A stretch of 64,000 nucleotides of DNA from Albifimbria verrucaria (Eukaryota; Ascomycota; Sordariomycetes; Hypocreales; Stachybotryaceae): contig JAHREC010000049.1 of the NCBI GenBank assembly GCA_020081605.1, positions 558,001 to 622,000 of the forward strand, written 5' to 3'. How positions within the stretch are numbered: the stretch's first letter is position 1; each line of letters opens with the position of its first letter. Below are positions 56,865 through 64,000 of the stretch, one piece after another. The notes beneath the pieces were generated by a model. That model was not told the DNA's origin and ran no database searches. It worked only from the letters and a program-made list of their open reading frames with translations. Position numbers and translations under genes: made by a program.

Positions 56865-56995
56865 CTTGGTTGTTCAGGGGATGGTTACTGGTGCCTTCTT
56901 GAACTGTGAGGAGCGGGCAAAAGAAGTCACCAAGGTCAGAGAAGACCGGTGCAACGGAGAGCCCAGACAAGGAGCGATGAGCGGTGCCCACGGGA

Positions 56996-57010
56996 GATGA
57001 CTATATAGCC
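56996..57010 (-). promoter_or_regulatory. possible TATA box of the aminopeptidase gene
   Basis: CTATATAG lies about 140 bp upstream of the start codon on the minus strand, a plausible distance for a fungal core promoter with a ~100-nt leader. The site is nearly palindromic, so it does not by itself fix direction. Confidence 0.4.
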
Positions 57011-59952
57011 GTGGCATCGTGTCTAGCGGCTATGATGCCTGCATACCCTTGCCCCAGTCCCAGCCCCCAGCCTCATTATAAGCTGTGTAAGGTTTAACGA
57101 TATCGCAGACGGTGAGATATCGCGATCGGTGTAACAGACCAATCGGAAAGGTGGAAAGTTGCAGAAGCGTGGATGAATACAGCGTGATGGCAATAGTGGC
57201 GTCGCTACGCATGTACTTTTGAACAACGGCTATGGCGAGCGTTGCCGTCGCTTCCGATTCATATCAATTGACCTGCCGGATTGGGATTTGAACCGGCGCT
57301 GGACGATGAAGAAAGCCCCGGAGAACGTGAGCGGGGCCGCATCGACTTCGCTTATTTACCCACCCCGGGCCAATGCCAGCTCCCATGGCTTGTGGGCATT
57401 GTGCCCTTCCGTACCGTGTCTCCACTGCCCAACGTAGGTAGGTAGATAACCCCGTTTGAAACAGTGTCATCACTGGGTCAGCACATCCTGTTGAATCAGA
57501 CGCCGCTGGGCCCAGATGGGTTGCTGTGTGGAGAGGGTCGTTTGTTATCTTGTCAGACCCCGCTGGCGGATCTCATCAATATCTTTGCAACGCGGCCTTC
57601 CAGTGAGTCAAAGAGGGGGAGAAAAAGGGACCCTCTGTTCGGCTGTTATACGTGACAGGGCGGAATGAAAGATGACGAGCAAATAGTTGCAGGGAGTTGT
57701 TGTTTCGAGATGAGGTGTCCGTAGATCGTTCAAGGGTGAGTTATGCACAAGCATGGGAAAGAATAGCCAATATGGACGATTTGGTCCGAGTCCCTCTCTA
57801 ACAACTCCATAGGCCATTGAGCATCCCTTATTATCCGAAGGTATTTATTTACTCCTGATCAGCCTCCAAATCGGAAGTCCATACCCGTACGACTGCATGC
57901 TTCCCCAGGAATGGGGTTTGGATTCACTTCTCAAATAAAGTGAGTGACTAATACATGTATACGCTCGATTTGTCCATTGTCCTCCGTTCCAATTCAGGCC
58001 GGGTTACTATCGAATGAATCTGGGATGTTCTGCCAGCCAGCTGGAACACACCCACGCTACTTATGTGGGTCATTTATGCTTAGTCGATAGACTTTAAATA
58101 CTGCTCATCCCAAGGTTTCTGTATGCTCTTGATTCGCCACGACGAGCCTAACCTAGATACTATGGTGCCGTTCATCGTGCATAGTCACCGTCTGGTTCAA
58201 GTTGCATGTGCGATGCCTATACCAAAACCAACAAACATATCTTAATTTCTAGAGGCATGATGCACAGGCTTCAACAGCGGTTTCTTGTGTGCAATTGTGG
58301 GAAATGCCATCGCAACGCTAGTCTCTGCGAGCTATCACAACTCTTTCACTGCTTATATTGCAATGTTTGTGGCTGCTCCAACACTGTAGTTGTTCACTGC
58401 AGTTGTGCAGAGGCGGCACCCCAGACAACCCCCCGAGGTACAGTATGGTTCCTGAATCTTTGCCGTACACTTGGGTGGTTTGCCAAGAAAGTCGAGTGAT
58501 ACAATAGTTTATAAGGCCACTATCCTATCAACAAGCCAGTACACGTCCAGAGGCACGGCAGTACGTCTGGTACCTCAATCAGCAAATAGTGGATCCTTGG
58601 GGACTGGCGGTTATTGTGTTTGCCCGTTTTGAGGGGTGGCTTCTCTGGTCCAGCTACACAGACAGTACAGCGTCTCGGCAAAAGCCACAGGTCGGAGCTG
58701 GAGCTTGCATGACCATGTGATTGGGTAGGAACTGATATTATGCCATGCGCTCAGATTGTATCACTGGCGGAGGACTCCGAACAGTTACAGTCATGCGACA
58801 TCGATTGCAAAGCACCCATACGTCATCTCAGCCTGTTCCCGGCTAACAGCCAATCAGTGATCACTATAATCAAGCGTGGAGTCGCTGTTGGTTTATGTAT
58901 ATCGTATCTTATCGGTCGGTCCCTGCATTCATGGAATGTGGCTCCGCCGAGGTTACAGAGCAGTACAGTACAGTACAACCGCCACGAGAGCCATCGCTAT
59001 CTGGAGACCTCCCAATTGACCTCGCTGACATAGTAACCTACCGTACCCCGTAAACAAAGACGTCCTTTGTGTTTGAGCCCTGGCCATTGGTTGGCTCGGC
59101 CTCGGAGGGTCACTGTTCAAGACCTGGGCAATCACGGGGCCGAGGCTGACCGTGTGACTAGACTGGAACACTTATAATGGCCTGCCAAAGCACCATGTGG
59201 CTGCTTTGAACCACCACAGTGGTGCCGTCACATTCGTTTGCCTGTTTCTTGTCCTCTCCCGTTGCGCATTTCCGCACGTTTGAATGAACCCGATCACGGG
59301 TATCTGATGTTGATGAATGACGCTGGCCGTGGCAGTGTCACCTACTTCCGTGTCTCACGCCCTCGTCATCCCATCGTCCTCGCCATACTCTCTCTTTTCT
59401 ACTTGACTTGCTCCTTTGTCTTTGCTGGTATCTACTTCCAACATCTCGTTGCGTTAGATTACTAGATACCATCAGCTGCCTTTCACCGTTTAATCCTGTG
59501 CTCTCACACTAGGTAAGCAGTTCATCCAGTCAATGGTGATGAGCGCTCCACAAGACACGGCAAGACAAACTGCCGCGCTATCCTGATCTTGACCTTGAAT
59601 TTGGGAAGCTGTGCGTGCTATGATCGCCTGACCACCTGCCCTGGCATAAGAACGCTGCTGCGCCAAGTCTTCCAAAGGTTGAACATTCGCATGCGGATGT
59701 CAAATCAAGATTGTGCACCAGACTGTGGCTCTTTGACCTTACCTACTTCCCAATCTTTCATAATACCGTACTCTTCTGTATGTTTCTAACTGCTTGTTAC
59801 TGAAGCACGTATTTATTATCGCCACGAACTGGCCCACATGCGACGGCCTCATTTATCATTCCAAGTTGACATATAGCGGCTCTAGTGGAAAATCGCGCGG
59901 CCTCCCATCAGCAACTGGGGTATAGCCTCCATACAGATCCATCCCGCCCATC
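57011..59952. other. 3-kb intergenic region without a supported gene
   Basis: Contains only short overlapping reading frames. The longest, at 58,206-58,499 and 59,238-59,465 on the plus strand, lack recognisable domains, introns or a second supporting feature. Given that all genes here are frameshifted, a small gene broken by similar deletions could be missed. ACCTACC/GGTAGGT motifs occur at about 57,433 and 59,036. Confidence 0.5.
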
Positions 59953-60651
59953 ATGATTGCTTCGGATTGTACCACCGATTTCGACCGCGATCTCCGTAGC
60001 GCCAATCGCGAGTTGAAACGCGATAGAGACTTAGCGGCCAAATGGATGTACGGAGCCCGCCCCTTGAATTATAACACTACCTTGGCAACCTCAAAGCAGT
60101 ACAACTCGGATCAGTGGGAGGAGAAAACCCCACGATGTTGCGTCCACGGAAGAAGATGAGCGATCAGTAGGTCTAATCTAAACGAGTGGTTGGCAAACTA
60201 CCTGTACCTTGGCTAACAGGAACAGGTCGCACCCTTTCAAGCAGAGTCAAAACGTCAACAAACGTGGAGCGAACTATAATCTTCCCCAGGACGCATCCGT
60301 GCTGCCAACCATGCCAAAGAAGAGATTCAGGATGCGTCTCTAGCTCGGTCTATTGTCGATCTCCTGCCCAAGGCTCGGGTGAGCCATGCCACTGCCAGCC
60401 ATTTTGACGGCTTCAGTCAGACCGATGTTCCCACCACCCCTCAGCCGCTGAGCATATTCGTCAAGGTCACAGGCCGTGAGACGGAGAAATTAGTAGAGAA
60501 GGAATATGAGGTACTGGACGACAACGGGCAGGCACTGAAGGGCCGCAAGGCTAGATACAACCTTCGACACGGCAATAGCCAGAACCCCGTGAGGACGAAG
60601 GATTTGAGTTGCTCTAAGCGTCTACTGCTAGGCTATGATAGGGTTGGCTGA
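59953..60651 (+). CDS. unknown small conserved-looking protein, two exons (two apparent frameshifts)
   Basis: Two exons, 59,953-60,166 and 60,226-60,651, with a 59-nt GTAGGT...CAG intron holding a CTAAC branch site 10 nt before the acceptor. With one base restored at the A run 60,124-60,127 and one at the CCCC run 60,284-60,287, the product is about 213 residues with no stop. The N-terminal part is charged (DFDRDLRSANRELKRDRDLA), followed by a basic segment (MLRPRKKM), a helical region (RAANHAKEEIQDASLARS) and a C-terminal part with LSIFVKVTGRETEKLVEKEY. There is no signal peptide or membrane segment. I do not recognise the family. Support comes from the splice site, consistent frame and amino-acid composition rather than homology, so the model is tentative. 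Confidence 0.6.
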
Positions 60652-61353
60652 AGACTCTCTACGTCGCTTTGCTTCAGTGTTGCGCCCTGGATAACATTAG
60701 ATAACAAGGAGGCAGGGATGGGCTTGGTTTGTTATTTCAGCGTCTTGTTTACATTGTTAATGTAGTTAGTACACACTATGGAAATATTGCTTATAAGTCA
60801 GCGAGAACACACATGTGCCGCCAGTAGACGTTATCTCCCCGTAGCCGAGCAGCTAGATATTGCTGCCTCTGCGGCTGGCATAGCTGTCTTCGTATCCAGC
60901 GACTGATGTTGGCTCGCTCGTATGCAGTTAAAAGAATGACGGGGTGCGTATCTATGCAATAAAGCAGGTGCGAATGTGACAGGGGCAGCACAGGTACTGT
61001 ACCCAAAATCATCACCAATCTGTGGAGCACTGGGCTGAAGGAATTCCAGTCTCCTGCACCAATGTATTTAGGGGTACCTACCAGGCAGCAACAGTAACAC
61101 ACCACAGCTGCGCCACACGTCCACGCGGTACCCTGCAGTGGCAGTTCGGGGCTTGCGACGCTTTCCTCCAAAGGGTACTTACCTACCTGCTAACCTACTA
61201 GGCCTACAAGGCATGGTAAGGATAAGAAATATTATGACGGAGTGGTTTTGGTCAGCTTCAGGCGCTCGCTAATGGCACAAAGCGAGCCTGGGACCAAGCA
61301 TCAACCATTCCAAAGGAACCACGGCCAGAGACCCCGACGCAAGGAAGGGAAAC
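60652..61353. other. intergenic region, presumed promoter of the 61,354 gene
   Basis: No supported gene. The minus-strand frame at 60,791-61,171 has no recognisable feature. ACCTACC-type motifs cluster at 61,073 and 61,176-61,205 (GTACTTACCTACCTGC), the latter 150-180 bp before the next start codon and possibly regulatory. Confidence 0.45.
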
Positions 61354-62372
61354 ATGAGCATGGAGAAGAGCGGATTACCGGCCTCTACGCCAGATGAAGG
61401 CCCTGAGCGAGCTGCGACGCCGCCGCCCTACTCTGGACCGTCCGCCGACCAGCAACAGCAACACCAGCACTCCTTGCAGCAACAGCAGCAGCTACAGCAG
61501 CAGCTTCTGCAGGAAGTTAAGAACCTCCCGCGCCATCTGGGCTTGCCAAAGCTCGACTACAGACTCTACTCACCCCTCTCTTCAAGCTGTCTGCCGACTT
61601 GACCACGCTCACCTCCAAGGCAGAGTACCTGTCGACCAATGCAGCCGCCTTGGTGTCCCTGATACGTGCCCAATCCACAGTTCCACCCAAGCCGCAGATT
61701 CATGTCCGCGGCACGCGAGGTCGCAAGGTGGACTTCGACGTCAAGCTGAATCTCATGAGCCTGCTGGTGCCCGAGGATGAGAGACAGCGTATGGACTATA
61801 TTCGTCCTGTCGGCGAGGGCGAGGTTGCCTACCGTGGCGGCGTGAAGCCTGACGTGTTGCCCGAAGTGGGTGACGCCGGGCTCGAGGAGTGGTGCCGTCG
61901 CTATGTACAGGACCCGGCTTCCGTCAAGTCGTTTGCTCTCGATCGTGTCGTTGCCAACCTCGACGTTGGCTGGATCGAGGGCCAGCTGCGCAGCTTGGTA
62001 GCATCGCTCAACTACCGCGGCGTCGTCGACGTCACCTTTCTCGTTACACACAGCCGCGTCCTGGTCCAGAATCCTGACAAGGTCAACCAGTTCTTCACCA
62101 GCGTCGCCACGCTGTTTTCTGGCAAGAACAAGTACGAAGTAGTTAAGGCCGTCTGGCCCTTTGCGACGACCAAGAATGGCGAGCCTGGCCGCAGGTGCAT
62201 TGTGCAGAGCGAGGAGGCCTGGTGGAAGGAGTGGAAGGATCCTCTCCGATATGCCATTTCGCAAAAGCGACACGGCTGGGTCACTGTGGAAGACAAGCTC
62301 GAGGCCATGATGGAGGGCAAGGGTGACAAGAGTGATCTGGTTGATTGGGGTCCCGAGCACGTAAGTATTTAG
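61354..62372 (+). CDS. unknown protein with Gln-rich N-terminus (one apparent frameshift)
   Basis: About 339 residues. The N-terminal ~70 residues are disordered: a proline-containing start (TPPPYSGPSADQ) followed by a glutamine-rich stretch encoded by CAG/CAA. The remainder is globular, with landmarks LPKLDYRLYSP, LTSKAEYLSTNAAALVSLIR, HVRGTRGRKVDFDVKLNL, YIRPVGEGEVAYRGG, LEEWCRRYV, LVVASL-type helix, GKNKYEVVKAVWPFA and RHGWVTVEDKLEAM. I recall no named domain. The shift is at the CCCC run 61,573-61,576: one extra base joins the two frames (LYSP to LFKLSADLTTLTSK) and makes the length divisible by three. The start was chosen as the first ATG in a GGAAACATGAG context. The last codons overlap a perfect donor-like GTAAGTAT, so an extra 3' exon is possible. 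A 270-codon frame on the opposite strand (61,566-62,378) is a shadow. Confidence 0.78.
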
Positions 62373-63189
62373 GCTCATTCTGGGTTCTCGTATCTAGCGT
62401 TCGGTTTCATTTCCCCATCGTTGTTAATTTGCATGAGCGGGAGCTGTGTCTTCAGCTCTAATTGCACCAACCTCCTCTCTGGGCCTCGCACTTCCTGGCT
62501 TCTCAACTCAACAGTCCTCTCGCTCCCCACGATTGTATTTCTACGTCTTGTTACGACGATCATCGTATCGTATTTTGTAAATTGTTTTGGACAGGGCTTT
62601 GGCAGCGGCTGGACCTCCCCACTCGCAAGGCTGAAGGGTTTACGTTAAAAGGATTGGTTTCGTGGAGATCGCCTTTCCCAAATGATATACTGCTATCACA
62701 TTTGAACCTTTAACATCATGGTCATGTCTGCTTCATAACAGGCTGGAGTGCCTATTTGTTCCTAGGACCTTAAGGCGACACGTCAATTCGTACTATTAAG
62801 CGAGTGCTCAATTGGGTGCTCTTCTTCATTCAGGTATTACTCACAATCAACACAGCCCCGCCATGACATCGTAGTACTCTACCACATAAACCTGGTCAAA
62901 TCATTCTTTGAGTCATGCCGATAATGCCTTGAGCCTAGTCTATCGCTCGATGCAATACGGGACACGCGGGCTAGTGGGAAATACAGAAATAGGATCAGTT
63001 TAACGGGGAATATCATACTCGTTGGCAGACTCTTTCTTTCCCTTGCTGGGCGTCTTTTCTTCACCCATTTAATTCACAGCAACAAACAGAGCAACTAGTC
63101 AAAGGTGAAGACCCAAGTCATCGAGGACACCCACTCAATTACATTACACCATTTTGTTAGATCAATTGGCGCACAGATAAACTGCCGCT
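62373..63189. other. intergenic region between two plus-strand genes
   Basis: Only short frames without features. CTTCAG at about 62,455 could be the acceptor of a tiny last exon for the upstream gene, but it would end after one codon. Nothing else is recognised. Confidence 0.45.
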
Positions 63190-64000
63190 ATGGAGTCCTC
63201 CCTCAGGCCGTGGTAGACTTTTCACGCTCCTCCTACGATACTGCACTCTGCTTGATGCCCCTCGTGAACTTTGGGACTCTATCGACAATATACGCTCATC
63301 ACACGACAAAGCCTGGCCGAGATGGCCACCTCATATCAATCTTGTATACCCTTTCGTGTTGCCAGATTTGTTACCAGCCGTGGTTGGAGTTCTCTCACGA
63401 TCCAGCCTCACTGCTGCCGGCATCCTGCAGATAGACCTCCAGCAAGCCGATACTTTTGTTCATAGAAAGAAAAACACCATATACCTCCGTCCGCTCCACG
63501 GGTATCAAACGGCGCTACTCGCAGACCTCGTCAACATAATCCGCCAAAGCCTTGGTCTACAGATTCATGAGGCTTTACAACCGCACATGACCATGGGCCA
63601 AAGCCAGCACGTCAATTCGGCAGAACATAATCGTCTTATAGAGATGGCACAATCCATCGCTCCTATAACCTGGGAGACATCTGAGCTGGCTATTCTCATT
63701 CGCGATGCAGGCGGTAGGATGAGACTCTGGGGTTCGCTAGGTTTGCTGAAGCACGGAACATCGCAGCTCAGCACACCTCGAAACCTATACGAGAACCTGA
63801 AAGCAGAGCAGAAGTCCTGGGCTAATACTATAAAATCTGCTCTGGAGCCGGCTTTTCACTTCTGCGAGTCAAAAAATCTTGGACAGTTGTGTCAGACTCT
63901 CCATCTTCGACTACTGATCCAACCACCCTAGATAGGCTTGTCGTTGCTTCGTTCAATGTTTCGGATTATTCTGCACAGTCTTCAAATACACCCAGAAGTA
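63190..64000 (+). CDS. 2H-phosphoesterase (2'-5' RNA ligase-like) protein, probably fused to EEP nuclease; 3' end outside the window
   Basis: N-terminal 2H phosphoesterase (LigT/2'-5' RNA ligase) fold, shown by SYDTALCLMPP near the start and the paired catalytic motifs HINLVYPF (first H-x-x/T motif, about 63,325) and HMTMGQS (second H-x-T motif, about 63,585), about 85 residues apart as usual. These enzymes act on 2',3'-cyclic or 2'-5' phosphodiester bonds in RNA. After the domain the frame leads into RLVVASFNVSDYSAQ at the window end, which resembles the first strand of an endonuclease/exonuclease/phosphatase domain. One base appears missing at the CCCC run 63,257-63,260 and one at the A run 63,871-63,876. 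The start is uncertain: ATG 63,190 fits the family but needs one more missing base near 63,208; ATG 63,105 is open without it but adds an unlikely leader. Confidence 0.72.

Noticed and set aside
57270..57300. tRNA-like T-arm (GGGATTTGAACC, i.e. GGTTCAAATCCC on the minus strand)
   Set aside because: The T-stem does not pair around a 7-nt loop, and no acceptor, D- or anticodon stem could be laid out in the flanking sequence.
58206..58499. 97-codon cysteine-rich reading frame on the plus strand
   Set aside because: No signal peptide, no regular cysteine spacing, no promoter or intron support; likely chance.
59238..59465. 75-codon frame with a hydrophobic C-terminal segment
   Set aside because: A single possible membrane segment is not enough; no other support.
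60791..61171. 126-codon frame on the minus strand
   Set aside because: Composition and lack of domain features look random; it lies in the presumed promoter of the 61,354 gene.
61566..62378. 270-codon frame on the minus strand
   Set aside because: Antisense shadow of the 61,599-62,372 coding frame, a common effect of GC-biased third positions.

Overview
The window looks like a chromosomal segment of a filamentous ascomycete (Pezizomycotina, probably Sordariomycetes; the order is not determinable from the sequence alone). Evidence: short GT-AG introns of 55-70 nt with CTRAC branch sites, fungal-type secreted and GPI-anchored proteins, and a sharply bipartite composition. Bases 1 to about 50,270 are almost pure A/T and hold no credible open reading frame. 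Bases 50,270 to 64,000 have ordinary GC content and carry genes.

The AT block is a nest of transposon relics mutated in the style of repeat-induced point mutation (RIP): CA and TG dinucleotides are nearly gone, and the surviving C and G sit in CC, CT, AG and GG contexts. It contains: (1) a full-length Ty3/Gypsy retrotransposon on the minus strand (3,450-10,926) with 213-bp LTRs, a polypurine tract and recognisable reverse transcriptase and integrase motifs, plus two solo LTRs of the same family with target duplications; (2) a Tc1/mariner element (23,087-24,451) with CAGT-type termini and a broken transposase; (3) at least four copies of an unclassified element with ~45-bp terminal inverted repeats; (4) three copies of a ~0.55-kb MITE-like element rich in GTGCAC, which has kept far more CA/TG than its surroundings; (5) two copies of a large (>7 kb) repeat, both split by later insertions; (6) several tandem repeats and AT microsatellites. 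The nesting gives a partial order of insertions. The block could be a regional centromere, a subtelomere or an internal AT isochore.

The GC side holds five genes: a secreted cysteine-rich GPI-anchored protein (53,573-54,808, +), a secreted M28 aminopeptidase (55,181-56,864, -, convergent with the previous gene), a small two-exon gene of unknown function (59,953-60,651, +), an unknown gene with a glutamine-rich N-terminus (61,354-62,372, +) and the 5' part of a gene starting with a 2H-phosphoesterase (2'-5' RNA ligase-like) domain and probably continuing into an EEP nuclease domain (from about 63,190, +, running off the window).

The most striking observation is that all five genes carry apparent single-base deletions, eleven in total, mostly in CCCC/GGGG or A runs, while their coding sense, catalytic residues and splice sites are otherwise intact. 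Every shift is of the same sign (-1). This is most simply explained by base-dropping consensus errors, but true gene decay next to the RIP block must be excluded. No clear operon-like or defence system is visible; the 2H-EEP gene is the best candidate for unusual biology.
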